Assembly (NCBI RefSeq): GCF_001632745.1
Contig: NZ_LQRT01000013.1
Span: forward strand, 248,001 to 312,000
DNA: 64,000 nt
Reading direction: 5' to 3'
Source of the DNA: Aquimarina aggregata
Lineage (GTDB): Bacteria; Bacteroidota; Bacteroidia; Flavobacteriales; Flavobacteriaceae
This document shows positions 1-10,407 of the stretch, one piece after another. The notes under the pieces were generated by a model, which did not search any database, had not been told where the DNA came from, and saw nothing but the letters and a program-made list of their open reading frames with translations. The translations under genes were made by a program, and so were the position numbers. How positions within the stretch are numbered: the stretch's first letter is position 1; each line of letters starts with the position of its first letter.

Positions 1-1183
1 TTAGTATATTAAGATACATTGTCTTCTCGAACTTATCTTCCTTAGAAAATTTAACTGCTTTATAGTTACGTACCTTCTCTTTAAGATATCCTTTAATTCT
101 AAGTACCGTATTAGACGCATATTTTTCTTTAGATCGGGATAGCTCATCTAATTTAGACATCTCGTGTTGCCACCATCCCAAATTCTCGTATACCTCATTT
201 CCAACATCTTCTGCCAAAGATAATTGATACGATTGTCTAAGCTCTGCTTCTTTTGTATCGTATTTTAAATATAGTTTCTTCTCTCTTTCATATCCCTTAA
301 ATTGTTTCAATTGCTTCTCTTTCTTTTTAAGATAGCTTGTGTCAAAAAACAACTTATACTTATCCTTTATTTTTTTTATTTCTTCATAAGCCAACAAAAA
401 ATTTCCTTGATTCTGGTTAATTTCTACTTGTTTTAGTTCGGTCTGAAATAAATTTTGAATCCAGATAGAATCTTTTGGTATTACACCCTTACTCATTGTT
501 TGTAAGGTAAAATTTGATAATATTTTTTTAAACAAATTAGGGTTTGGGAAATCTTGTTTACCCTCATAATCTAATACATCTGCAAAAGCATTCTGCTTTT
601 TAAGATACATTTTATTATATAAGAAGTTTTTATAATTATGACGACTAACATTTACGACTCCAAAGTAGGAAAAGTTTTTCCTTATTTTTACACTAGAATT
701 ATAGTAGTGTGTATCTCCAACAGCAATTGTTCCTGCCACATCGTTAATCAAAACAGAAACTAAACTTATTAAATTTGCATCTTCTCCTAATCCTGTAGTG
801 TATACCCTTTTCTTTTGAATTGGAAAAATAGAGAAAATATGATCCATAAAAGAAGCAACATATTCTGCCTTTTCTTTTATTTCTACCTTTTCAGGAAAAT
901 CGCTAATTACTACCATATAACCTAGTTCTTCAGCTGCTTCTCTATACAGTCGTGTAATATTGCCTGCATTTCCATTAGAATCAAAACCAAAAACAACTGG
1001 CCATTTTTTATTAAGGTCAAAAGACTTAGGTAAGTATATACTAAATATTGTATTTGCTCCAGGAACAATCAAAGAATCAATAACTTTTCCTTTTTTTACA
1101 GTCAAACTATTTTGACTGTAAATAATTGAAGTAAAACAAAGAATTATAAAAAAACTAAACCCCTTTATGACTGATAACCGCAT
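1..1183 (-). CDS. Secreted alpha/beta-hydrolase-like protein, C-terminus cut by window edge
   Basis: The reading frame opens with ATG at 1183 and stays open to base 1, so the C-terminus lies outside the window. It starts with a signal peptide (MRLSVIKGFSFFIILCFTS, then IIYSQ), followed by a stretch resembling the esterase/PHB-depolymerase type of alpha/beta hydrolase: IYLPKSFDLNKKWPVVFGFD, then GN-G and a short strand VYTTGLGEDAN where the nucleophile elbow should be. The expected G-x-S-x-G is GLGED, so the serine is absent. The rest is helical and charged, with Lys/Glu-rich stretches like an extracytoplasmic helical repeat. It probably acts in the periplasm or outside the cell, perhaps as a non-catalytic binding protein. 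Function unknown. Confidence 0.75.
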   Translation of the reverse strand, partial: MRLSVIKGFSFFIILCFTSIIYSQNSLTVKKGKVIDSLIVPGANTIFSIYLPKSFDLNKKWPVVFGFDSNGNAGNITRLYREAAEELGYMVVISDFPEKVEIKEKAEYVASFMDHIFSIFPIQKKRVYTTGLGEDANLISLVSVLINDVAGTIAVGDTHYYNSSVKIRKNFSYFGVVNVSRHNYKNFLYNKMYLKKQNAFADVLDYEGKQDFPNPNLFKKILSNFTLQTMSKGVIPKDSIWIQNLFQTELKQVEINQNQGNFLLAYEEIKKIKDKYKLFFDTSYLKKKEKQLKQFKGYEREKKLYLKYDTKEAELRQSYQLSLAEDVGNEVYENLGWWQHEMSKLDELSRSKEKYASNTVLRIKGYLKEKVRNYKAVKFSKEDKFEKTMYLNIL

Positions 1184-1271
1184 GACTGACTGTATTTAAA
1201 TAATCGTGCAACAAAAAAGGTGCCACTATTAATGATATAAATGTAAGAAAAGCTTATGAAGAAAATCAAAA

Positions 1272-1295
1272 AACGCCTGAATCTCTTCAGGCGTT
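1272..1295 (-). terminator. Rho-independent terminator
   Basis: A 9-bp perfect stem (AACGCCTGA / TCAGGCGTT) with a 6-nt loop. Read on the minus strand, the stem is followed by TTTTTTGATTTTC. It lies downstream of the Lrp-family gene (stop at 1421) and before the next minus-strand gene (start 1183), so it probably ends the Lrp transcript. Confidence 0.8.
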
Positions 1296-1420
1296 CTCGT
1301 ATCTTTTACTTGTACTCTCTTTAGTTTCCCATACTAATGTCCTCACACAAGATAAAGATCGTTTCCCATACAAATATAATCAAATCTCATGCCAAAAAAC
1401 TAGTCATTTTCGGTATTTAA

Positions 1421-1864
1421 TCAAGCATCATTTGTAATTGGATTATTCTCGATTAAATTAGATAATATGATATGTGTTTTTACTTCACCATAAGTTATCA
1501 ATCGATCAATAAATTCTTGTAAGTGTATCTGGTCTCTCAAGACTACTTCCATAATTATATTTTCATTACCTGTTATTCGGTAACAATTTGTTACTTCTTT
1601 AAACTCTGATACCTTAGTTAAAAATGGCTTTAAACGCCCCATAAAAGCTCTTAATGTAATAATAGCTTTTAGTTGATATCCCGCCTCGGTATAGGATACA
1701 TTTGCTACATAACCTTTTAAAACACCATAATCTTCCATTTTTTTTATTCTTTCTGCTACCGCAGGAGAACTTAATCCAACCTTTCTACCTATTTCTGCAT
1801 TAGATAACCTTGCATTTTCCTGTAGACATTGTAAAATTTCCCAATTTATAGTATCAATCTCCAT
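1421..1864 (-). CDS. Lrp/AsnC family transcriptional regulator
   Basis: A 147-residue protein, the usual length of the family. Residues 4-60 form the AsnC winged helix-turn-helix (WEILQCLQENARLSNAEIGR, then KVGLSSPAVAERIKKMEDYG). Residues 65-140 are the RAM effector-binding domain, with the NCYRITGNENIIMEV segment that in this family binds amino acids at the oligomer interface. It lies upstream and divergent from the small gene at 2078 and near an amidohydrolase and an amino-acid symporter, so it may respond to an amino acid and control this neighbourhood. That target assignment is inference. Confidence 0.92.
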   Translation of the reverse strand: MEIDTINWEILQCLQENARLSNAEIGRKVGLSSPAVAERIKKMEDYGVLKGYVANVSYTEAGYQLKAIITLRAFMGRLKPFLTKVSEFKEVTNCYRITGNENIIMEVVLRDQIHLQEFIDRLITYGEVKTHIILSNLIENNPITNDA

Positions 1865-2077
1865 AAATACAGCAGCTTATATTTTTAACTATTTGAAATC
1901 TTTAATCATAAAAAACGACTTAAAATTAAGTACCAATCTGATTTAATATAGAAAATCTTAATTTTTAAATCAAAAAATGGTTTTACAATTAATAATTAAA
2001 GCAAATTAGCAAATATGCATTAAAATCAAAATAAAATTTACTTAAAATAACCCTATTTTTGGGAAACCAAATAGAAT

Positions 2078-2461
2078 ATGAGACCACAACCAAAAAATAA
2101 AAGATTATATAAGAAAGCAAGAGAAATATTGACTCTATCTCGAAGTATTTCTAACTATCTCGTTTATGACATGGCCTCATTACAAAATAATGGTACAGAA
2201 CATCCTCATATTTATTTTACTGGAGATATTATTAGGCAATCAGATGAATTGGTTCCTAAAATCATTTCAGCAGAAAGTCAGACTTTTCAAGATGATCGAA
2301 TCAAACATGCTAACTCACTAATCCATATTACGAACAGGTTGTATAAAAATTGTGAGCGGCTTGAACAATCTGATAGTAATGGAAAAGAATTTTTAATTCT
2401 TCTTCGAAAAGAACTTAGAAAATTCAGACATCTTCAACGAAGGTGGCTTCTAAGTTTATAA
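2078..2461 (+). CDS. Conserved hypothetical basic protein (127 aa)
   Basis: A cytoplasmic, basic, mostly helical protein with no signal peptide or membrane segment. The N-terminus RPQPKNKRLYKKAREILTLS is strongly positive and the C-terminus is Arg-rich (ELRKFRHLQRRW). I do not recognise the family. It is divergent from the Lrp-type regulator and convergent with the amidohydrolase, 10 bp from that gene's stop. Its separation from neighbours and plausible codon usage support a real gene. Confidence 0.65.
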   Translation: MRPQPKNKRLYKKAREILTLSRSISNYLVYDMASLQNNGTEHPHIYFTGDIIRQSDELVPKIISAESQTFQDDRIKHANSLIHITNRLYKNCERLEQSDSNGKEFLILLRKELRKFRHLQRRWLLSL

Positions 2462-2471
2462 ACCATTTTAC

Positions 2472-3803
2472 TTATTTATATCTTTTACCGTGTTTGATTA
2501 CTATATCTACATCTTGTAAGATATTGATATGTCTTAACACATCTCCTTTTACTGCTATTATATCTGCATATTTTCCAGGCGTAACTGTACCTACTTCATT
2601 TGCAACGCCCATCCACAACGACGGCCAGTATGTTGCCGCACGTATTGCGTACATTGGGTCAATTCCAAACTCATTAACCCATACATCTAATTCATTCCAA
2701 GTAGATTGACTATGAAACTTCATAGGAATCCCACTATCTGTTCCAATCATTAATACGACACCAGCATCCATTAATTGTTTAATCTTTGTTTCTAATGTTG
2801 GTTTTCTGATAGGAGTTAATTGAAAATAAGGCAACTGATCTTTATGCGTAAAACTATTTTTAATATCTGCAATAATCGTATCATGTAATCCCCTATGCCA
2901 TGAGTCATTATCTAAATGCTCGCCATTATCCCTTACATATTCATAATTGTATAATCCCTCGACTGTAGGGCACCAAAACATAGGTCCTAAATTCATTTGT
3001 GCTGTTCTCTCTCTTATAGCATCAATAACATCGTCAGGATACTTTGGAGCAGAAGATAAACCTGTATGTTCAAAACAGTCAACACCAACTTTTAAACCTT
3101 GTCTAATTTCTTGAGGTCGATGACCATGAGCTACAACTTTCAGATTATACTTATGTGCAGTATCAACCACTGCTTGCAGTTCTGCTAAAGTCATTTGATC
3201 TTGATCAATTAATTTAATACAATCTACACCTGCATCGGCCAATTTTTTAATTTTCTTTTTTGCGTCTTCAACTCCATTAATTCCCCATCGAAAAGCTTCT
3301 GTACCCGGATATGGTTTTTTTTGGATAAACGGCCCTGAAACATATAATGTGGCTCCTGGTATCTCACCTTTATTTATTCGATCTCGTACAACGATACTTT
3401 CTTTAAGCGGTCCTCCTAGGTCTCTAGCGCTAGTAACTCCTGCCATTAATAACTGTTCTGCCGAAGAGGGCATAATAACTTTTTCTAATAATGGTGGATA
3501 TGTTTTGTCCCAATACGAATAATCTGCATGTCCATTAATCATTGTATGTACATGCATATCCCATAGCCCTGGTAGTATAGACATTCCTTCGGTAGATATA
3601 ACTTCTGCCGTATCAGGTATTGTTAGAGTTTCAACAGTACCAACTGCTTGTATCCTATCTCCCTTTACCAAAATAACACTATTTTGTATGGGTGTAGATC
3701 CATAACCGTCAATCAAAGTTCCCCCTACCAAAGCCTTTACTTGGTTTTGTTGCGCAAAGGAGAATGCTGTAATAAATACGAGTCCTATTAATAATTTTTG
3801 CAT
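2472..3803 (-). CDS. Secreted amidohydrolase (imidazolonepropionase/prolidase-like)
   Basis: A 443-residue metal-dependent hydrolase of the amidohydrolase superfamily. After a signal peptide (MQKLLIGLVFITAFSFAQQ) comes the small beta domain, then the metal motif H84-V-H86 (LWDMHVH), a lysine segment CIKLID, the metal histidines VVAHGH and FEHTG, and the late metal Asp in MIGTDSG. The tail PGKYADIIAVKGDVL is the standard closing beta strand. This subgroup includes exported Xaa-Pro dipeptidase-like and other cyclic-amide or dipeptide hydrolases. Together with the symporter gene 44 bp upstream on the same strand, it could supply amino acids released in the periplasm. Exact substrate unknown. Confidence 0.88.
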   Translation of the reverse strand: MQKLLIGLVFITAFSFAQQNQVKALVGGTLIDGYGSTPIQNSVILVKGDRIQAVGTVETLTIPDTAEVISTEGMSILPGLWDMHVHTMINGHADYSYWDKTYPPLLEKVIMPSSAEQLLMAGVTSARDLGGPLKESIVVRDRINKGEIPGATLYVSGPFIQKKPYPGTEAFRWGINGVEDAKKKIKKLADAGVDCIKLIDQDQMTLAELQAVVDTAHKYNLKVVAHGHRPQEIRQGLKVGVDCFEHTGLSSAPKYPDDVIDAIRERTAQMNLGPMFWCPTVEGLYNYEYVRDNGEHLDNDSWHRGLHDTIIADIKNSFTHKDQLPYFQLTPIRKPTLETKIKQLMDAGVVLMIGTDSGIPMKFHSQSTWNELDVWVNEFGIDPMYAIRAATYWPSLWMGVANEVGTVTPGKYADIIAVKGDVLRHINILQDVDIVIKHGKRYK

Positions 3804-3847
3804 GATGAGTTTGTGTTTCTCTAAAGATAAAAAAACTACTTAACATC

Positions 3848-5359
3848 TCACTTTGTCAAATTTGAAATATTCTGTTTATACCGTATTAACTCTTCTTTTA
3901 CTTTAGAACTTAGTAAAAACAAGCCAATCATATTGGGAACCATCATTGCAAAAATCATGGCATCACTAAAATCTGTTACAGAATTTAATGTTGCTGCCGC
4001 ACCTATTACAGTAAAACAGCAAAAGATAGACTTATATACATATTCTGTTTGTTTACCTCTACCAAAGAGATAGCTCCATGCTTGATACCCGTAATACGAC
4101 CATGAAATCATAGAAGAAAAAGCAAAAAGCATCACTGCAATCGTAAGCAGGTAAGGGAACCAAGAAACCCCACTTTGTAATGCTGAAGCCGTTAACAAAA
4201 CACCCTGCTCATCATTAATGGCAACTCCTGTGCTTATTTGTCCTGTAATAATCAAGACTAAGGCGGTCATAGTGCACACAATTACGGTATCTATAAAAGG
4301 TTCTAGTAAAGCCACTAAACCTTCACTAGCTGGAAATCTAGTCTTTACGGCACTGTGCGCTATTGAAGCGCTACCTACTCCTGCTTCATTACTAAAAGCA
4401 CCACGTCTTAAACCTTGTACTAACACCCCCACAAAACCGCCAATGACTCCTTGAGGATAAAAAACTCCTTCCCAAATTGCTATCAGTGCTTTGGGAATTT
4501 CTGCCCTAAATAGTATTAAAACTGTGAATACTGTTACGATATAGATCAACACCATAAAGGGAACAATCTTATCCGTTACACTGGCTATCTTTTTAATTCC
4601 ACCAATAATTACAACTCCGACTAATATTGCCATAATAAGGCCAAAAACCCAACCTTGACCATGAATTATAGAATTTTCTGAGACAATTACATGATCAAAT
4701 AGTTTAAATGCTTGATTTACTTGAAACATATTTCCGCCACCAAAAGAGCCTCCAATACACATAATTGCAAAGAAAATCGATAAAAATTTTCCTAACCTAA
4801 CATATCCTTTTTCTTTTAATCCTTTTGTCAGGTAATACATCGGTCCACCAAAAACTCTACCATTTTCATCAATCTCTCGATACTTTACACCAAGCGTACA
4901 TTCCACAAATTTTGATGACATTCCTAAGACACCTATTACAACCATCCAAAACGTAGCTCCTGGTCCTCCTATTGATAACGCTATTGCTACTCCTGCTATA
5001 TTACCAAGTCCTACCGTTGCAGAAACGGCAGTAGTCAATGCTTGAAAATGACTTACTTCTCCAATATCATTAGTATCTTTTACTTCGTCTTGTGCTTTTA
5101 TTTTATCTTCTAAGACATCATATTTTCCACGGACTACTTGAAAGGCTGTATAAAAACTTCGGAAATTAATAAACTTAAAATATACCGTAAAATAAGAAGC
5201 ACCCAATAACAATACTACAGCTACCCAAGGAATACCAACAGATGATGTTATCGGGATTTCTGCAAACATTGCATCTACAAACCAGCCCGTAGCATTACCA
5301 AACGTTTGATTAATGTTTTCGTCTAAATTTTGTTGTGAAATAATACAAGGAAGTAACAT
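3848..5359 (-). CDS. Alanine/glycine:sodium symporter (AGCS family)
   Basis: A 503-residue inner-membrane carrier with about ten to eleven hydrophobic segments. It shows AGCS hallmarks: TAVSATVGLGNIAGVAIALS near residue 115, GGPMYYLTKGL, and the signature SNEAGVGSASIAHSA near residue 325. The family couples uptake of alanine, glycine or D-alanine to Na+, which suits a marine bacterium. It lies between a 7TM-LuxR regulator upstream and an amidohydrolase downstream, all on the minus strand, so these may form one amino-acid-acquisition unit. The N-terminus MLLPCIISQQN is short and polar before the first helix, so the start could be slightly further in. Confidence 0.93.
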   Translation of the reverse strand: MLLPCIISQQNLDENINQTFGNATGWFVDAMFAEIPITSSVGIPWVAVVLLLGASYFTVYFKFINFRSFYTAFQVVRGKYDVLEDKIKAQDEVKDTNDIGEVSHFQALTTAVSATVGLGNIAGVAIALSIGGPGATFWMVVIGVLGMSSKFVECTLGVKYREIDENGRVFGGPMYYLTKGLKEKGYVRLGKFLSIFFAIMCIGGSFGGGNMFQVNQAFKLFDHVIVSENSIIHGQGWVFGLIMAILVGVVIIGGIKKIASVTDKIVPFMVLIYIVTVFTVLILFRAEIPKALIAIWEGVFYPQGVIGGFVGVLVQGLRRGAFSNEAGVGSASIAHSAVKTRFPASEGLVALLEPFIDTVIVCTMTALVLIITGQISTGVAINDEQGVLLTASALQSGVSWFPYLLTIAVMLFAFSSMISWSYYGYQAWSYLFGRGKQTEYVYKSIFCCFTVIGAAATLNSVTDFSDAMIFAMMVPNMIGLFLLSSKVKEELIRYKQNISNLTK

Positions 5360-5452
5360 ATAAAAATTTTTAAAGCAAATTGCCTTAAAAACCTATTATA
5401 CAAAAGGTTAAGCACTACTCAAATTCAACAACCATTATGGTTAACCATAGGG

Positions 5453-6571
5453 TTACGCATGATCATCAAAAGAAGTATATTTTAAAAAATTATTAGCTCT
5501 AGCAAAAGCTATTAATTGCTCTTTTCCATCGGCTCCACTTATGTTTAGTATCTTTTTGATTTGATGAATATGCGTTTGAAATCCATCTGTACTAATATGC
5601 ATTTCTTGAGCGATCTCTGTATATGATTTATAGCTCCCAAAATGAACTAAATATCCTAAGACTTCTTTTTGTCGATCTGAGAGTTCAATTTTAGTAGTGG
5701 ATTTTAATGTTTTTAAATCAATTTTTAAAGTTTTGATTGTATCTAAATGACTCTCATTTGCAATAAGTAATTGTTCTTTTTCTTTTATCAACTTTGCCTT
5801 TTGTATATTTAATTCATCCACCAAACTTTGCTGTTGCTCTTTTTCAGAAAGAAATTTCCAACTATACAAAAGAATAGAAAACAATAGGATAAATAAAAAT
5901 TTAAAGGATATCGCAGTAATACTTCCTAAAACGCTCCAAAACTCCTGGTCTATAAACTGTAACACCTTATCCTGTGGTATCATTCGATGGCAAACTGCTA
6001 TGATAATGAGCACAAACAAAGCAAATGTTGGCAAGTACATAAATCGCATTTGCCTACCTACAAAAGCTTTATTAAGCTCATACAATAAAGAAATTGCTAC
6101 TAAAATCGAAATCGGGATATCGATTATCCATATAAAATTATTGCTAATCTCGGGGTTACCATAAGACGCTGCCATGAATACAAAAATAATCATCCCCAAT
6201 ACCCCACAAAAAAGTCCTACAAACTCACGAACACTAAAACGCTGTACTAATCGAACTATAATTCCTGGTTTTTTGGGATGTTCTATAGAAGGTAGCGATA
6301 GTATAATGCACAATGAATTTGCTAAAGAAATCACTACACCAAAATATATTAGAATTTTATTGGTTGGAGACCAATTTAATCCAATCACAGTAATTAAGTT
6401 AAACAATGCCCCTAATCCCCAAACGAAAATTGCTAATCCAAACCACTTGATGCCTTGTATAGCATTTTGATCAGCCCCTCTTAATTTCTCTTTACTAAAT
6501 ATGCGCTGAATCACAACTGCCGAAATAAGACAAACAATTGTAGTTACTGTATATTCTATTGGTTGAAACAT
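5453..6571 (-). CDS. Seven-TM receptor-like regulator with C-terminal LuxR HTH
   Basis: A 372-residue protein with about seven hydrophobic helices in residues 1-245. A charged coiled coil (roughly 245-295, KEQQQSLVDELNIQKAKL) follows, and then a LuxR/GerE-type helix-turn-helix at about 300-365 (LSDRQKEVLGYLVHFGSYKS, AQEMHISTDGFQTHIHQIKK). It would therefore sit in the inner membrane and bind DNA directly from there. It is upstream of and co-directional with the AGCS symporter (93-bp gap), making that gene and the amidohydrolase obvious candidate targets. Architecture is read from the sequence; ligand and targets are inference. Confidence 0.8.
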   Translation of the reverse strand: MFQPIEYTVTTIVCLISAVVIQRIFSKEKLRGADQNAIQGIKWFGLAIFVWGLGALFNLITVIGLNWSPTNKILIYFGVVISLANSLCIILSLPSIEHPKKPGIIVRLVQRFSVREFVGLFCGVLGMIIFVFMAASYGNPEISNNFIWIIDIPISILVAISLLYELNKAFVGRQMRFMYLPTFALFVLIIIAVCHRMIPQDKVLQFIDQEFWSVLGSITAISFKFLFILLFSILLYSWKFLSEKEQQQSLVDELNIQKAKLIKEKEQLLIANESHLDTIKTLKIDLKTLKSTTKIELSDRQKEVLGYLVHFGSYKSYTEIAQEMHISTDGFQTHIHQIKKILNISGADGKEQLIAFARANNFLKYTSFDDHA

Positions 6572-6613
6572 AAAGGAGATTATCTGCTAAAGATAAGCAA
6601 AGTCCAAAAAAAG

Positions 6614-6639
6614 AAAAACCCTTATGACAAAGGGTTTTT
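6614..6639 (-). terminator. Rho-independent terminator of icmF
   Basis: A 10-bp perfect stem AAAAACCCTT / AAGGGTTTTT with a 6-nt loop, followed on the minus strand by TTTTTCTTTTTTTGG. It lies 54 bp beyond the icmF stop codon. The + strand side also has a T-run, so it may work in both directions. Confidence 0.85.
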
Positions 6640-6692
6640 TTTGTTATCTATTTCAAAGATTTAGTATACTGTAATTTATTACCGAAAATTAC

Positions 6693-9600
6693 TTACATAT
6701 TTCTTCTATACTGACCTCCTACTTCAAATAAAGCTGCTGTAATTTGACCGAGCGAACACTTTTTACAGACTTCCATAAGTGTTTCAAAAATATTTTGATT
6801 ATTCACCGCTTTTTCTTGAAGATCTTTTAACAAATCAGAAGTTATCTCTGTATTTCCTTTATGTAGTTCATTCAGCATTGTGATTTGATACTGTTTTTCT
6901 TCTTCAGTTGCTCTAATAACTTCTCCTGGAGTTACTGTTGGCGAACCTTTAGAACTTAAGAATGTATTTACACCAATAATCGGAAACTCTCCTGTATGTT
7001 TTAAGGTTTCGTAATACAAACTTTCTTCTTGTATTTTACTACGCTGATACATGGTCTCCATCGCTCCTAACACTCCACCGCGCTCTGTAATTCTATCAAA
7101 CTCTGTTAGAACAGCTTCTTCAACTAAATCTGTTAATTCTTCGATTATAAAAGAACCTTGAATTGGATTTTCATTTTTTGCTAACCCCAATTCTTTATTT
7201 ATGATAAGTTGTATTGCCATTGCTCTACGTACAGATTCTTCTGTAGGTGTTGTGATTGCTTCATCGTAGGCATTGGTATGCAACGAATTACAGTTATCAT
7301 AAATAGCATACAAGGCTTGTAAAGTTGTACGTATATCATTAAAATCAATTTCTTGGGCATGTAAAGAACGGCCAGAAGTCTGGATATGATACTTTAGCAT
7401 TTGAGCTCTAGAATTTGCTCCATATTTGTTTTTTAGCGCTTTTGCCCAAATTTTACGTGCTACACGACCTATTACCGCATATTCTGGATCAATACCATTT
7501 GAGAAGAAGAATGATAAATTTGGTCCAAATTTATTAATATCCATACCTCTGCTTAGGTAATACTCTACATAGGTAAATCCGTTTGCTAAGGTTAACGCCA
7601 ATTGGGTAATTGGGTTTGCTCCTGCTTCTGCAATATGATAACCTGAAATGGATACCGAATAGAAGTTACGCACTTGTTTCTCTATAAAATACTCTTGAAC
7701 GTCTCCCATTAATCGCAATGCAAATTCTGTAGAGAAAATACAGGTATTCTGTGCTTGATCTTCCTTCAAAATATCAGCTTGAACAGTACCTCGAACCGTA
7801 TTTAATGTTGTAATTTTAATTTCATTATAGATCGCCTCTGGTAACACTTGGTCACCGGTAACCCCTAATAATAATAACCCAAGTCCATCATTTCCTTCAG
7901 GAAGATCTCCTTGATATTTTGGGCGCTCTACTCCTTTTGCTTTATATATTTCTGCAATTTTAGTAGCTACTTCTTCTTCAAGATCATTTTCTTTTATATA
8001 TTTTTCACAATTTTGATCGATAGCAGCATTCATAAAAAACCCTAACAACATTGGTGCTGGTCCATTAATTGTCATACTCACAGAAGTCATTGCATGTGTT
8101 AAATCAAAACCAGAATATAGTTTTTTAGCATCATCTAAACAACAGATTGAAACCCCTGCATTACCAATTTTACCATAAATATCAGGTCTATGATCGGGAT
8201 CGTTTCCATAAAGTGTTACTGAGTCAAACGCTGTAGAAAGTCGTTTAGCAGGCATACCTAAACTTACATAATGAAAACGACGATTTGTTCGTTCTGGACC
8301 ACCTTCTCCTGCAAACATACGCGTTGGGTCTTCTCCTGTACGTTTAAAAGGGTATAATCCTGAAGCGTAAGGAAATTCTCCTGGCACATTTTCTTGCAAA
8401 CACCACTTTAATATATCACCCCAAGCTTGATACTTAGGTAATGCTACCTTAGGGATTTGACTGTGTGATAAGGATTCTGTATGTGTTTCTATTTTAATTT
8501 CTTTATCTCTTACTTTAAAAGAATAAATAGGATCCTTATATTTTTTAACTTTTACTGCCCATCCTGTTATAATTTCCCAATTATATGGGTCTAGGTTAAG
8601 TTTTACTCTATCAAACTCTGCTAGTAATAGTTTTATAAATGCTAAACTGTCTTCATCTTTGACGTTTCTAAGGTGTTCATCATCAATCCCATTTTTAGAC
8701 AATCCTATAAAATCTATTTCTGCTACACTACAGATTGTTTTATATATACCATAAAGTTTTTGGGCAACTTCTACTTGGATATCTGCTGTTTTATCATAAG
8801 CTCGATTATTCTCGGCAATCTCTGATAAGTATCTAGTTCTACTAGGCGGAATCACAAATATTTTTTCAGACATTTCTTTAGAGATATGAAAATCTGATTG
8901 TAGATCAGCACCTGTTTTTTCTACTACTTTATCCATAATGGCTTTGTAGAGTGTATTCATTCCAGGATCGTTAAACTGCGATGCTATTGTTCCAAATACC
9001 GGCAGATCATCTTGCGGAGTATCCCATAGTTGATGATTACGCATATATTGTTTTTTTACATCACGCAATGCATCTAAAGAGCCTCTCTTATCAAATTTGT
9101 TGATCGCTACTAAATCTGCAAAATCAAGCATATCGATTTTTTCCAGCTGAGTTGCTGCCCCAAATTCTGGAGTCATCACATATAAGGAAGTATCACTATG
9201 TTCTAATATTTCGGTATCTGACTGTCCTATACCCGAAGTTTCCAAAATAATAATATCAAATTCGGCTGCTTTAAGCACTTCTATGGCTTCTGCAACATAT
9301 TTAGATAAGGCTAAATTTGATTGTCGTGTTGCTAGAGAACGCATATAAACTCTTGGTGAATTGATAGCATTCATTCTAATTCTATCTCCAAGCAGTGCTC
9401 CTCCTGTTTTTCGTTTAGAAGGATCAACAGATATTAATCCTATCGTTTTTTTTGGAAAATCAATTAAAAATCGACGTACCAGTTCATCTACTAATGATGA
9501 TTTCCCTGCTCCACCAGTTCCTGTTATTCCAAGAACAGGTGTTTTGGATGTCTTATTTTTAGTATGAATCTGATCTAGTGTATCTTTTGCTATCTCAGGA

Positions 9601-10127
9601 AAATTTTCGGCTGCAGAAATCACTCTGGCAATAGCACCAATTTCTTTTCCTTCTAAATGATCCACTTCTCCGTTTAAATTATCCCCGATAGGAAAATCAG
9701 ATTGTTCTACCAGATCATTAATCATACCTTGCAATCCAAGAGATCGTCCATCATCTGGTGAATAAATGCGGGTAATTCCATAATCCATTAACTCTTTAAT
9801 TTCTTCAGGTAGAATTACACCACCACCGCCGCCAAATATTTTGATATGTGTTGCTCCTTTTTCTTTAAGCAAATCATACATATATTTGAAATATTCATTA
9901 TGCCCACCCTGATATGAAGTCATTGCTATAGCATTAGCATCTTCTTGAATTGCACAGTTTACAACTTCTTCTACACTTCTATCATGACCAAGATGTATCA
10001 CTTCTACTCCTGTAGATTGTATGATACGGCGCATAATATTAATAGCAGCATCATGTCCATCAAATAATGAAGCTGCGGTTACTATTCTAACTTTATTCTT
10101 GGGTGTATACGGTGCTATTTGTTCCAT
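6693..10127 (-). CDS. icmF: Fused isobutyryl-CoA mutase IcmF
   Basis: An adenosylcobalamin enzyme of 1144 residues that interconverts isobutyryl-CoA and n-butyryl-CoA (valine and fatty-acid carbon). Domains in order: B12-binding at about 12-145 with D23-G-H25; a MeaB-like GTPase chaperone at about 190-500 with P-loop GTGGAGKSS (203-211), ETSGIGQSD and N343-K-F-D346; a linker; and the mutase TIM barrel at about 570-1144. Two residues decide substrate in this superfamily. Phe605 (TRMFAG) and Gln793 (KEDQAQ) match isobutyryl-CoA mutases, where methylmalonyl-CoA mutases carry Tyr and Arg. It would need cobalamin; a BtuF-like protein is encoded at 13345. Confidence 0.94.
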   Translation of the reverse strand: MEQIAPYTPKNKVRIVTAASLFDGHDAAINIMRRIIQSTGVEVIHLGHDRSVEEVVNCAIQEDANAIAMTSYQGGHNEYFKYMYDLLKEKGATHIKIFGGGGGVILPEEIKELMDYGITRIYSPDDGRSLGLQGMINDLVEQSDFPIGDNLNGEVDHLEGKEIGAIARVISAAENFPEIAKDTLDQIHTKNKTSKTPVLGITGTGGAGKSSLVDELVRRFLIDFPKKTIGLISVDPSKRKTGGALLGDRIRMNAINSPRVYMRSLATRQSNLALSKYVAEAIEVLKAAEFDIIILETSGIGQSDTEILEHSDTSLYVMTPEFGAATQLEKIDMLDFADLVAINKFDKRGSLDALRDVKKQYMRNHQLWDTPQDDLPVFGTIASQFNDPGMNTLYKAIMDKVVEKTGADLQSDFHISKEMSEKIFVIPPSRTRYLSEIAENNRAYDKTADIQVEVAQKLYGIYKTICSVAEIDFIGLSKNGIDDEHLRNVKDEDSLAFIKLLLAEFDRVKLNLDPYNWEIITGWAVKVKKYKDPIYSFKVRDKEIKIETHTESLSHSQIPKVALPKYQAWGDILKWCLQENVPGEFPYASGLYPFKRTGEDPTRMFAGEGGPERTNRRFHYVSLGMPAKRLSTAFDSVTLYGNDPDHRPDIYGKIGNAGVSICCLDDAKKLYSGFDLTHAMTSVSMTINGPAPMLLGFFMNAAIDQNCEKYIKENDLEEEVATKIAEIYKAKGVERPKYQGDLPEGNDGLGLLLLGVTGDQVLPEAIYNEIKITTLNTVRGTVQADILKEDQAQNTCIFSTEFALRLMGDVQEYFIEKQVRNFYSVSISGYHIAEAGANPITQLALTLANGFTYVEYYLSRGMDINKFGPNLSFFFSNGIDPEYAVIGRVARKIWAKALKNKYGANSRAQMLKYHIQTSGRSLHAQEIDFNDIRTTLQALYAIYDNCNSLHTNAYDEAITTPTEESVRRAMAIQLIINKELGLAKNENPIQGSFIIEELTDLVEEAVLTEFDRITERGGVLGAMETMYQRSKIQEESLYYETLKHTGEFPIIGVNTFLSSKGSPTVTPGEVIRATEEEKQYQITMLNELHKGNTEITSDLLKDLQEKAVNNQNIFETLMEVCKKCSLGQITAALFEVGGQYRRNM

Positions 10128-10407
10128 TGATAATAAAAAGTGATTTTTATGCTGCTAATTTACGAAATATGCATCAAAAAGGATTGTTTTTTTAGAATTA
10201 TCTAATGCCAATACCTCTTTAAAGCTTTTCATTACTTATAGTTCAAATTTAGCACTATTTCTATTCTCTTTTTTGAAAATTCTGTACTGATATTGGCTAT
10301 CTATTTCTAATCACTCAAAAACAGCACCTACGACCACAGCTTTGCCCAAAATAATAAGGTAATTTATAGTATTAATAGTATGTTTATTGTTGAAAACACA
10401 GATTATA

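Noticed and set aside
10387..10407. TTG start seven codons upstream of purU
   Set aside because: Adds unconserved residues; the ATG at 10408 gives the family length and the ACT domain start.
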